Shown: piece after piece, positions 25,303 to 36,331 of the stretch
Position numbering within the stretch: position 1 is the stretch's first letter
Layout of the letters: each line of letters starts with the position of its first letter
Assembly (NCBI GenBank): GCA_022749755.1
Contig: CM040452.1
Location: 21,222,350-21,286,349, forward strand
Direction of reading: 5' to 3'
Origin: Azadirachta indica
Lineage: Eukaryota > Streptophyta > Magnoliopsida > Sapindales > Meliaceae
DNA length: 64,000 bases
Made by a program: the position numbers and the translations under genes
The notes under the pieces: generated by a model
Seen by the model: the letters and a program-made list of their open reading frames with translations, nothing else
Told to the model about the DNA's origin: nothing
The model's database searches: none

Positions 25303-25518
25303 TCATTCCCAACCTTCATAAAATTCACAAGCAGGTAGTTCATGGTTGTGACCAGGTAAATAAATGTTGACAGAGTCGGGATTATAACTTGCAAGAACCC
25401 TATCGTTATTGAAATAACTTGTAAAAATAATTGGTACAAACAGAAATAGAGTGAATTCAAGGGCAACCAGCAAGAGTGCTTCCCAAAGTTTTGCAGATTT
25501 AAGATAAGATGTCTTCAT
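25303..25518 (-). CDS. Small ORF with one hydrophobic segment, uncertain
   Basis: A 71-residue frame from a true ATG at 25518. Residues ~12-33 (EALLLVALEFTLFLFVPIIF) form a strong hydrophobic helix or signal anchor; the tail is polar and acidic and ends EFYEGWE. Base composition is less AT-rich than the surroundings and codon use looks plausible for a gene. It converges on the YchF gene, whose stop codon is about 330 bp away. I recognise no family and no known peptide-hormone motif. It could be a chance frame in the YchF 3' flank. Confidence 0.3.
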   Translation of the reverse strand: MKTSYLKSAKLWEALLLVALEFTLFLFVPIIFTSYFNNDRVLASYNPDSVNIYLPGHNHELPACEFYEGWE

Positions 25519-27020
25519 CTATAACTGAAAGCATTATTTGTTGTTGATTTTTGCTTTTTCATGGGACATGGTCAAATTTTATGCCTCTGTTTTAAATCCT
25601 CATTGATGTGATAGATCATGTTTTTGCTTCTAAGCAACTGAAAATCCCAGCTGTTTTCTTCTAAAAGGTTAGCTGGCCAACTAGTTTCATTTTCTTTCTG
25701 ATACATAAGTAGTATTATTATCCTCTTCACCTTCCCACAAATAAGCACGTGGGACCCAAGAAATTAGTGATCTGCATTCAGTCATTCATGCATCAATCAT
25801 TTTCCTAAGAAATTAGTGATCTGTCACACTTGTTGCAGAAGTATTGATTCCTTAGGCGACAGCTTCAAATCTTTTGATCTTTGAGATAATGCCAAGTGAG
25901 AGTTTGGAGAGTTGGTTATGTCAAAGATTGATTGAGTTACAAGGCTCAATCAATTTGACCATAATTTAGAATTTAATAAAAGTAATTGATGTGGCATTTC
26001 TTGAATGGCTTATTATTACTTTCAGACAAGTGATTTTGACTCGTCAAAATCTTTTTTGCAACACCAAAATCAAAGAAAAAATAGTGTGATTTGGATAGAT
26101 AAAGAGGAAGCAAAAGAAGAATTATTTGTTAACTTATTCTCAAGCTATAAAGAATTAAAACAAATCAAAAATTAAGCAAACACATCTTTTTTCCTCGAGG
26201 ATGGATGAATTATGAGCGGAATATCTACAAAATTTTGAACTTAGCTATAACCTTTTTTGGATCTGATATCCTGTATTATAACGTGTTGGATCTAGTAGTA
26301 TTCTATATCTTAAATCGGCTACATGACACTGAAACACATTGAAGCCTCTACTGTTATTCTAGGAGCTCGAATAAATTTATATTTTCCTTTTTAAGCAGAT
26401 TTTGTCTAGACGACAGACCAAAATGGGTGAAGTTGAATGATTTCGATAGTGTTGCTAAAAAGAAAGAAAAGACAGGCAAAAAAGGGATAAATAAAATGAA
26501 GCAACAGAAACTCTTGGGATGATAATAGACGGTGAACAACAGAACAAAGTTAATGCGGCTGAGCTTGATTTCCAGGGTTTACTAAATTTAGCTATAATTG
26601 ATTTTAACACTATTCATAAAATACAGGGAAAATCTGTTGGCAGTGGCAAGGCATGCAGCCCAGGGAAATGGATGTAGATAAGTTATAATAGATAATGGTA
26701 TTGCTGTTGTGGTCCTTAATCACAATGCTTAATGTTGTTAACGATTATATTATATTATATATATATATATATAATAAAAAAAGTTAGAATTTAAACACAA
26801 GTTAAACATTATCTTCAAATAAGAAATTCGATAATAAACCATAATAAAATACTCTTTATCTTCTCGATATGTTTGGAAAATATCTAAGCTAAGCCCATCT
26901 GAATAAATTCTAGAAAATATTTAAGATTCAATTAATGCAATAATAATAGTAATGTAAAATATCAGAAGCAGAAGAAGAAGAAGAAGACTAAGAATGGTGG
27001 AAGAATTATTAGTCGGGCGA

Positions 27021-27148
27021 TGCATGCATGCATGCATGCATCAACGACATGCCGTTTTGTGGCGAAATGGGCGCTGTTTCTGGGATTCTGATTGCTATAA
27101 ATCAGCCATGTGAATATCCACGTGCACTGATTTTGCCACCAAACTATA
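27021..27148. promoter_or_regulatory. Promoter-like island: RY repeats, G-box, TATA boxes
   Basis: A run of TGCATGCATGCATGC (27021-27041) contains several overlapping RY elements (CATGCA). It is followed by TATAAA at 27096-27101, a G-box CACGTG at 27119-27124, and a second TATAAA near 27143. RY plus G-box pairs are typical of seed and ABI3/VP1-class promoters. It is over 1.2 kb upstream of the SAUR gene with no gene directly behind it, so its target is unclear. The overlapping plus-strand frame (27028-27279) has no recognisable domain. Confidence 0.35.
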
Positions 27149-28400
27149 AAATAAAAGATGATGCCGAAATTCTGCCTTCCATTCCCGTGGGACAACAGCT
27201 TCAATTTTCTTGGACTCATAATGCTATAATGTTGGATCTTCTTATACTATTGACCTTAACTTTTACATCTTTATCGTAATTTCTTTGCACAACGAATATA
27301 TGTACTTAATTAATATCTAAACATATAAAAAAAATTTATTAATAAGATATATAAAGCTATGATTACTTGCAAATATAAACTATTCTTAAAACATATATAA
27401 CAAATCAAATAAAGATGAGATGTCAAATATCATCAAAGATTTTAGCCTTTTTCAATTACTATATAAATGTTAATTGTTTCTCAGTTTATGACTTAATTAA
27501 ATTTTAACTCTAGGACTAGGACTAGGACTATTCTTCCTAGCTAACACCTAAACTTAAAATGCTCTATGATTTTATATACGCAATCATTTTTCAGTTGAAA
27601 TATTTTTATATAATTTTCAAATGCTAACATATATATGATTGATATCCTTAATCCTCAATTGAATCATTAAAAAATATTCTCTCTTTGACGAAGAAAAAAT
27701 TATCATCATCTTCTTCAAGAACAATAAACCCAATTGGTCTCTTAATCAAATCATAATTAATACAACTCATAATGTAAATGAAATTATTAATTAATTTGAA
27801 AATAAATATATCCACGTCATTAATTTGTATATAAATTTATTCAACAAATTCCCTATATTTGCATACATTTTAAATTAATCTAATAATTAAAATTATCCAA
27901 AAACAATTTTTTTCATTATGTTTAGATATAATATAATATAATATAATATAATATAATATAATTAATAACAAAACTTAAATATAGGAATAAGAAACTGAAA
28001 ACCATGGGCTGCATATATGTATACACAGTTGGCTAGCTACAGAACTATGGGTGCGCTGTGCTGACTAGTATAACCGAAAATTTAAGTGTCTTTTTGTGCT
28101 TTTTGTAAATTACATACATACAATGAACTCACAAAATGATGAACTTGTTTATGTCATTCATTGATAAACATGTTTGGTTGCAAGTAAAATTTAGATCCCA
28201 CAAATTTTCTAGCAGCGGAAAATAATGACTTTGCACCCACCACCTCCTTCCTTATTAAGAACCATTCTCCAAGCCTTCTGAGTGTAAATCAAGTCTCTCC
28301 CTCCCTCCCACTATCTCTCTCATCATCTTAATTTCCCATTAATTTTTAGTTCCCTTCTCTCTCTCTCTCTCTCTCTTTTTTTTCCCGAGAAAATTGAATA

Positions 28401-28784
28401 ATGAAGAAAATCAACTTGATACTGAGAAAATGCAAGAGTTTGTCAAGGCAACTTGGAAGATCATCTTCTTACAGCAGCTTGCGGTCCAAATCAACAAGAG
28501 ATCGTCATCACGAAATTTGGGGTGATCATGATCATCAAGAGGGAATAAGTCATGAAAATTGCGAAACAATTTTCGTTGGCAGTACAAGAAAACGTTATGT
28601 TATCAATTCCAAGTACTTAAATCATCCTTTGTTGAATGCTCTAATTGAAAAATCAAAGGGAGATTCCATTTTGGTTAAGTGTGAAGTTGTTCTCTTTGAT
28701 CATCTTTTGTGGATGCTCGAAAATGCTGATCCAAATCTCATTTTGGATTCTTTGGAAGAACTTGCTTATCTCTATGCCTTGTGA
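28401..28784 (+). CDS. SAUR-like auxin-responsive protein
   Basis: A single-exon gene of 127 aa, as is usual for SAURs. The basic N-terminus (MKKINLILRKCKSLSRQLG, then SSYSSLRSKSTR) resembles the SAUR76-78/SAUR74 group. The core IFVGSTRKRYVINSKYLNHP and LVKCEVVLFDHLLWMLE is the SAUR domain. SAURs are short-lived regulators of cell expansion; many inhibit PP2C.D phosphatases and so activate plasma-membrane H+-ATPases. The leader contains a CT-repeat. Its closest Arabidopsis relative cannot be named from sequence alone; position beside a NAL1-like gene suggests At3g12955 (SAUR74), from memory. Confidence 0.9.
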   Translation: MKKINLILRKCKSLSRQLGRSSSYSSLRSKSTRDRHHEIWGDHDHQEGISHENCETIFVGSTRKRYVINSKYLNHPLLNALIEKSKGDSILVKCEVVLFDHLLWMLENADPNLILDSLEELAYLYAL

Positions 28785-29131
28785 TCGCTGATCATCACCA
28801 TTGTGATTGGTCTTCAATTTTCTCGTCGCCTCGATCTCCGCGGCACCACTACCGTTTGATCATCAAGAACTTGCGTGATCATTCATTTGAAGTAAGGTTC
28901 TTAATATTGTATTAATGGTTTAATTCTTTCAATATTGCATGTCTTCATTTGCATGAATATATTTTATGTATACATGGATCAATTGTTTGTATCAAATTCA
29001 TGCATAAAATTAATATGCCCTAGAGTCTACTTATTTCTGTGTAATGTAAATCATTCAAATTCTAATTACTCATGAAATTATAATTAATAAAATAGTTGTT
29101 TTTTTTTTTATAAAAAAAATTGTTTATCTTG

Positions 29132-29133
<2 letters not shown>

Positions 29134-29170
<37 letters not shown>

Positions 29171-29171
29171 T
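29134..29171 (+). repeat. (TTA)n microsatellite
   Basis: About a dozen perfect TTA units. Likely length-polymorphic between individuals. Confidence 0.9.
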
Positions 29172-30009
29172 AATTTTAGTTGGTGGATTGTCAGAGTGTG
29201 CGAGTTGAACAATGGATGTACTTCTTGCTTATGATCTAATAATGGTATAATAATAATGAATCCTTATTTCTTGATCTAAATGATGAAAATAAAAGATAAA
29301 ATCTCTTGCATATTGACAAGTAATTTTACCAACTAAATAAATTAATGTTGAATTGATTATATATTAATGTATTTTAGGTAAAATGCAACTTTAACCTTTG
29401 GATATTTTTAGGTTTAATTTCTTTTCTTTTTTTAATTCTCTTATCGGCTGCACTGCAGACAAAATTTTATTTAAGTGGACATTACGTTTGGGTAATTAAA
29501 AATTTATTTTATACTTTTTCTTAACAATTAATTAGTATACATACATAATAAATGAATTCAGAGCAGAGGCCAGTGTTTTGTTTTCCAAAATACAAATCTA
29601 AGGAAACAGGAAACAAAAATGCTTTCTGAAAATTGGCTGTCGAAAGAAATTTCTCACTGATAGTAACGAAGAGGTTAGAATTTCATAATAACTCTGGTTG
29701 CAGATAGATTAATAGGTGAAACTTACGTGTTCTACTCTGGAGTATGGGCTTTGAAGGAATTCGGTTTACGGTTTAATGCTCTACTTCTCTAGTTCTCTAC
29801 CTTATCAATTAAAATTATAAGAAGGATATTCCGGAACACTAGATATTCCGTGGAAGATTGGAAGATACTCTTGTTTCACCTGGTCAAATATTATCTTTTT
29901 AATTCTTAGATTTTTGTAAAATGACAAAATATAATATTTAATAATTAGCACTTTATTCTCACTATTTATAACATATTATAATTAAAGATTAAAATGCTAA
30001 ACTTAAAAA

Positions 30010-30411
30010 AAATATTTATTTTATTATTTTAAAAAGTTTTAAAAACAAAAATAACATTAGTTAAATTAAAATGCTAACTATGAATTTGAACTAATTGATA
30101 TACTGAAATATTTTTATTGTAACCATTATAAGAGATTTTAAATAAATACGTATAATCTTTTAATTAATATATCTATTTAAAAATAATATTATCTTCGTTG
30201 TATTTTTTAAAATTTATTTATTTTATTATTTTAAAAGCTTTAAAAACAAAAGTAACATTAATTAAATTAAAATACTAACTATGAATTTGAACTAATTGAT
30301 GTACTAAAATACTTTTAACGTAACGAATATAAGAGATTTTAAATAAAATATGTATAGTCTTTTAATTAATATATCTATTTAAAAATAATATTATTTTCAT
30401 TGTATTTTTTA
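30010..30411 (+). repeat. Tandem duplication of a ~201-bp AT-rich unit
   Basis: Two adjacent units (about 30010-30210 and 30211-30411) share ordered blocks: TTATTATTTTAAAA, then ACTATGAATTTGAACTAATT at 30079 and 30280, then AAGAGATTTTAAATAAA, then TTTAATTAATATATCTATTT. They differ at scattered positions and by small indels. There is no coding capacity. Confidence 0.85.
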
Positions 30412-30974
30412 AAAATAAAACAATTTTTTTTGTGTTTAACATTTTAGTCTCTAATAAGTAGTAATATAGTAGTATTAATATGTTGTAAATAGTGTTATAA
30501 ATAGTGTTAGTGGGACGAAATTGTTAATTATGAAACAATTATATCATATCCTGTTATTTTACTAAAGTTAAAGAATTAAAAATAATAATATCAACGGAAC
30601 AAGTCAAAGCAAAAAAATAGAAAAAAATAATAATAAGATGCAAAAACAAAAAACACCCTTCAAAACTATGAAACCATTAAAAATGCCAGATGAGCTATGA
30701 AATCACTTCCAAAAGTGCATGCTCTCCTTGGCATGCATTTAAGAACTGGCGATACCTTGTCAGACATAAGAGTTAAATCATTGTTTAGAGAAGTTTAACA
30801 TCCAGCCGAAGAGATGAAAAGAAAATGTTCGCTGCATCATATTAATCTAAGCAAATTGAGAAGCAAAATCAACATCCAGATTTTTTAAGTCATTGCCTGT
30901 TGTTAGCGACTATAAACATGACGCATTCCTAATGCAAAAGGAGAAACTCACCCAGCTTAAACTGCAGACACAGT

Positions 30975-33900
30975 TCACTTTGATTCTTCCTTGCTGGTTG
31001 AAGCTTCCGAACGCCTCCTCTTGGCTTCATTATCACCCAACTGCAGTGAAAAGCAAATATCTTCGTCACAGCCATTCCTTAGCAAAGCTAGATTCTCTGA
31101 AACTGCTTTTTCCGATGAATTGTCGTGATGTGACGGTGATCGTTTAGTGAAACTGGGAATGAACTGATGCTCAACACTGGGGCCGTTGTTGACACCATCT
31201 TCCACACGAAACTCGCTTTCCATTAGTGATGGTTTTGTTTCTGGGCTGTGGTGTTCAACTTCCAAAGGGACATGCTGAATCTGAAGCGCCAGTGGCTCAA
31301 ATTTGTCTTCAGCTTTGTCTTTCAAAAGCACTGCATCAGGGGGTGAGGAATCCCCTACAGTTGAACAGATTGCTGTCGCTGAGGCAGCTCTTTGTTCTTG
31401 CACTGCTGCTGATAATTGTGAAAATATGCAGATGGATATAATCAAAATCTTGTTAATACCATTTTACTTAGTTCACCAGCCCATAAATCACACACATAAA
31501 CAGAGGACACAAACAAGGAGATATTTTAGATAGCACAAACCTTTAAGCCCTTCATCGGTTGTGATAAGATCAAGCTCAAGGAGGTTGAGAAGGCGCCCAA
31601 GATCAACCCCACTGGTCCAATTTTCTGGAGGTTGCCCAATTTTTAACTTAAGTCGGCCACGGTTAGCAGTCCCACCCCAAATGATCCCTATAGGCCGTGG
31701 TTTCTCATCATTCTCACCCTTCATTAGTATAAGGCTTCCGCTATCTCCCTCAAGGTCGAATGTCTGTTGGTTCTCGCCCACGACTAGAAAATCAGTTAAG
31801 AAGCATATGCCCTTCTCGTCATTGTACTCAAGGGCATAGGCCAGCACAGTACCTGCTGTCAGGCCAGAACTTCTTCCGACCTTCATTACTTGCTTCCCTA
31901 TGAGGCTACTTATTGGAGACTGCAGGTCTATTATCTTGACATCACCTATCTCTCCCAAGCCTTTCACAGATGTAGTAACAGTGGATATGTCAAAATCATC
32001 GGCAAAAGGGATGAATGCCCCATCTGCTCTCACGAATGTCTCTGTGGACTCACCAAATCATAACAAGTAAACGTTAAGGTCAGGTTCCACGGACATTATT
32101 GACAAGCAATTATCAAAAAGGTCTAATATGAAAGCATAAAAGTGGCCAAGAATCCCTAAACAGCATACATTATCAAATAGAGTAAGGGATTATAAAGGTA
32201 AAAATAACACAACAGCTGACTCTGGAGTACCTTAAGTCGCCAGAAACAAGATAATGTGAAAAACTGAAATTTGAGCAATTTGACCAGAGTAATTTGAGCC
32301 AGTTGAGCATTCTCAATAAAAGAGAACCATTCAAGTTTATCCCAAAAAATTAATAGTATATTACTCCAACAATTATTTTTTTAAGTTAATTTGGCCCAAA
32401 CGCTTAAACTATTATTCAATAAGGGGTCAACAATAGTATTTAAGCTCTAATAATTTTAAACCCTCTGACCTGGATTTATTCCTGCAAAAATGCCATACCA
32501 AAGGTCATCCGTGATGAATGAAGTTGCTCTCTCAACTGCACCAAGATATACCCCAGGTCCAAGTGTTGGAGGCAAAGGATGAAACATTTTCTGATTTGGG
32601 TAATCCAAGTCAACTGCGACATGTCGATTTGTGAGAAAACCAACTTGTCGATTGCCAGTTTGGCTCTTGACAATAGCGCCTAGGGTTCCATAGGTCTCCT
32701 GACTTGCTACCTAAGCAAAATGTGGTACTATTATCAGAAGAGAAGTAATACTTGATCTGGAAAATAACTAAACAAGAAAAATGAATTATGCAGAGCATAT
32801 GAAGAAAAAAAGTGCCAATGAAGCATCCAATTAATAGTAAGAAAAGCAATTTTAATATCAGTGGTACTGGCCAATAAAACAACTATTACTTTAATGTATG
32901 TGAACTGCTTTTAAAAATAGTTCTTGTTGACCCCAATAAGAAGATGGAATATTGGTAGAATTTCATTGGAAAAATAAGAACATGAAAATTAAATTAATGT
33001 CAGAGCTGGGACAGGCATCACTTATAGAGAGAAACAAGTATTACTAGTATATCAAAAATGTAAATTTTGTCAGGAACTTCACTATACCTGAGAGCCTGAG
33101 CCGATACATGGATCACCCCCGCGCAGATCATCCACAACCTCGGTATATAACTGTTCTTTGGGAGTTGGTTCAGGCGCACCAAAATAAGAGAACTCTACCA
33201 CATCCACATCACACCATACACCTCCTGGTCCCTGATTAGGAATTTAAGACATATCTTTACTATAAATATAATCAAAATACAAAGGGCATGGGGACAATCA
33301 GAACTACCTCAAGGAACCAAAAAAGAAAAGGATACGAAGTAATTACGAACGTCTTTACTGACCTCGAGTGCAGTAGGCAGGCACTGGATAGGGCTGAGCC
33401 ATTGCTTGTGAACTTTCCTGGAAACAAAAACAAGAATAGCTGGTATGTCAGTTAAGACACCACGTTTAATACGGAAACCAATAGCTGTGCCGAGACTATA
33501 ACATCGCAAGATTTTGCTATGAAACGCTCTTATAGTCATGAGTTCTAGCAACGTGGTTGCTTGTTGTCCTTTAGGCAATTGATCCAGAGTTTCAGGTAAG
33601 ACTCCTTTCTGTAGATTAGCAAAATAATTAGCCCTCTCTTCAGCTGCATCAATTAGTCGGCTAGAGGTGGGCCATGAGAAGTAAGCAGCATTGCTCTCGC
33701 AGTGCTGTCCGCCTGAAGGAAAAGGTTGAACTGTTGGTGAACTTAATGAAGGCAGATTAAGATGAGTGCAACGATTTCTTTCAAAATAATTTGCCCTCTC
33801 CGCAGCCGCATCACTTAGTCGGCTAGAGGTAGGCCACGAGAAGTAAGCAGCATTGCTCTCACAGTGCTGCCCCGCTGAAGCAAAAGGTTGAAGCGTTGGC

Positions 33901-34019
33901 GGACATAATGAAGGCAGATTAGGATGACTGCAACAGTTTCTTTCAAAGTCCAAAGCTGATTCTTCCGATGGTGTTGAACCAGAGCAGAGTGCCCTTGCAT
34001 GGAGTCTGGTCCTATCCAT
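30975..34019 (-). CDS. NARROW LEAF 1-like trypsin-fold protease
   Basis: Five coding exons on the minus strand: 34019-33363, 33231-33088, 32710-32470, 32041-31541 and about 31408-30975; 658 aa. The trypsin-like triad is visible: His297 in FLTNRHVAVDL, Asp354 in FVRADGAFIPF and Ser448 in LEGDSGSLI, at the spacing of rice NAL1 (His233/Asp291/Ser385 as I recall). Rice NAL1 controls leaf width, vein pattern and auxin transport and degrades a TOPLESS-related corepressor. The C-terminal ~140 residues are disordered and end in a basic KRRRSEAST stretch, compatible with nuclear entry. The N-terminal region carries a 54-residue segment twice, which makes the protein longer than typical relatives. A 5' leader intron probably joins a non-coding exon near 35.27-35.39 kb to an acceptor just upstream of the ATG. 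The acceptor of exon 5 could shift by 3 bp steps (CAG repeats). Confidence 0.92.
33621..33944 (-). repeat. In-frame 162-bp tandem duplication in exon 1 of the protease gene
   Basis: Residues 26-79 (33944-33783) and 80-133 (33782-33621) align without gaps over 54 positions, 44 identical. Both contain NLPSL, GQHCESNAAYFSWPTSSRL and ERANYF. The frame is preserved and the copies abut exactly. Confidence 0.95.
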
Positions 34020-36331
34020 TTAGCAGACTCCCTAAGAAATTGTCATGAAAATTAAAAAAACTACAAATGAATATTCAATTAAAGGGTTCACAAAATGAAA
34101 TCACAATGAAAGAAAGATATAATGATTTATCTATAACATTCATTACTTATTTGTCTTTTTGTCAAGCTCATGTGACCTACATGGAATTTTATCAAATAAT
34201 TGAAATCACGCAATTAAATTGAAAACGTGAAATTGAAATCAACATAGCTCTTGCTGGAGGTAAAACTCAAAAAGAATAATTTGAAAGATACTTCTACAAA
34301 AACAAGATAAACAATGGATGGCACAGAACAACTCAGAGAAGGAATGCCAAAAAACACCAGAATTAAAGCTTAATATTGCAACATGAAAAAAATAGAGAAT
34401 TACGATGAAAATCACAATGAAAAGCAAAAATAAGAAAAAAAACACAATAGTCTTCTTTAATTTGGCTCTCTAGCTCCTAAGAAAATGAAAAGTTAAACTT
34501 AGTTAAGAGCTGTGGATCCAGACATATGTGGGTTCAAGTCACACTCGCAGTTTATTCTACAGTGTAATGAAGCACCATAAGTCCCAAAAACTTAAGCTTT
34601 TAGATTTTCACATGCCTCCATACAGTCTAAGGAGGAGCTAGATATAAACACAAACACACACACATCCAAACACTTGTTCATCTGGTTAGGTTATAATTTA
34701 ATTGATATAGTGGGGGAGATTTCCAGTGCACAGGAGTCAAGACCTCTGCTTAAATATGCTTCCATGCCATGTGAACAACTTAGCCCAAAATTTTTAGCTC
34801 GGAAAAGACCCAATAGAAGCATACTAACTTCAATAAACTGCAGCCAAAAAACTTGAAAAATTTTACAGTTGACCGCAGGAGAGGATAAATTTAAAAAAAA
34901 AAAAAATGAAAGACGTTCCACCATATCCCAAGTAGTAAAGTTACATATATGAAGATGAATTTTACATTTTAAATTGAGAAGCATTTCCGTAGATATTCAA
35001 GATTAAAAGATGGCTCCCATTTAGTGGAAGAGTATACAAACAAACGGTCAAGAACGCATACTGAATAAATAGATAACAATAACTAAAGAAGCAACCTCAA
35101 AAGAACATGCAAATTAACAACTACCCATAACAACAATCAAGAAGCAGAAGCAAACCCAGATGGAAAAACGCGTGTTTTTTGCAGATATAAACACTAACAC
35201 TGTAATTAATGCATGCAAAACACGCACAAGTTCAGAGTTAAGATTGAAGTAGAAGAAGAAGAAAACTCACTGATAATCAGCAAAGAAAAAAGTTGGTAAA
35301 GCAGAAGAGAATGAGAGGAAACCGATTGGCTTAATTTGAAGACAAAAACTCGTCAGCTAAGTGCCCAATTGGAGCAAGAATCAGTGGAGAAGTTGCAGAG
35401 ATTGACTGTTTGCATTATATGCAAAGCAAGAGACCAAGGTTTTGTACAGGAGAAAACCATGAAAGCCAAAAGCTAGTACGAAGTAGAATACATCGTAACA
35501 TGGTAAAGTAAGGCATTTTTCGTATAATTTAATGTTTTTTTCTTCAATTAGTATGTGAAGAATGTGTGTAGGTGGGAAAATGTAAAGTGTGGAAGGGTTC
35601 ATTTAAGAGCTGTGAGGTTCCATCTTCCGAACCGTCTAATTAACTGCATTTCCGCCTCAAACACACTTTCTAACACATTTTTTATTCAGATTTGTTAGTA
35701 TAAAGACACCCAATTTAAATTATGGATACCGTTTTGACAATTTAAAACTTATTCTATCTCCAAAATAATTGTTTAGTTAGTTTAACCTCTTCCTGTGAAT
35801 CTACTAATAATATTAATTGATCAATTCTTTCTTAAACCAACATAAGAGAAATATTTTTTTTATACATATGTATATATATATATATACACACACCAGATGA
35901 TTTAATCTCCCAACATTTAATTTTAATGAAATAAATATATATTATTATGATCAAAATGTACTAGAATCACTCACTCAAGATTTATCAATGTAAATATAAA
36001 ATACCCTTCAAAAAATTAACGGCAGAAGCATACTGAAATTTTAATTTTTAAATTTAACAAAGAAGTCTGTTGAAAAATTTACCGTACAAAATGATTTTGT
36101 AAGTGGGCCGTGGGCCCACAAAATAAGAAAATCTTTAGAATTCGAAATATTGGACACGGCTCTACTCGGGCCAACATATTTGCGACTGTCGCATAGAATT
36201 ACTTTATTACCCATACCCCTCCGCGTTAAATTACAAAGAAAACCATCTCTTTTCTGCTCTTTGTATCCACTAAACTCGAATAGTGGGTTTATCTAGGGTT
36301 TCCTCTCTGCACTCCAAAAAGTGGTCAACCA
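34020..36331. other. Head-to-head 5' region of the NAL1-like and SR45 genes
   Basis: The left part is a probable 5'-leader intron of the protease gene: an acceptor-like TTTCTTAG lies ~20 bp upstream of its ATG, and a donor-like GTGAGT reads on the minus strand near 35268. That leaves about 0.85 kb between the two probable transcription starts (near 35.4 and 36.24 kb) as a shared bidirectional promoter. It contains a (TA)n tract near 35870. Confidence 0.5.

Larger units (their letters stand above)
24975..28400. other. Intergenic region between YchF and SAUR genes
   Basis: The left end is the YchF 3' untranslated region. The rest is AT-rich with simple repeats: (TA)n near 26760, GAA repeats at 26968-26985, a TGCA repeat at 27021 and ATATA repeats at 27928-27962. 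A weak minus-strand small ORF (25303-25518) and a promoter-like island (27.02-27.13 kb) are listed separately. CT repeats at 28356-28375 lie in the probable SAUR 5' leader. Confidence 0.55.
28785..30974. other. Convergent flanks of the SAUR and protease genes
   Basis: No gene was recognised. The region holds the SAUR 3' flank, a TTA microsatellite at 29134-29171, a tandem 201-bp duplication at 30010-30411, and, on the right, the 3' untranslated region of the protease gene. Confidence 0.55.

Noticed and set aside
27028..27279. 83-codon plus-strand frame in the RY/G-box island
   Set aside because: No domain, and most of the unusual composition is explained by TGCA repeats and promoter motifs.
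34525..34560. GGTTCAAGTC box resembling a tRNA T-loop or B box
   Set aside because: No matching D-arm, anticodon arm or acceptor stem around it; probably a chance or repeat-derived match.
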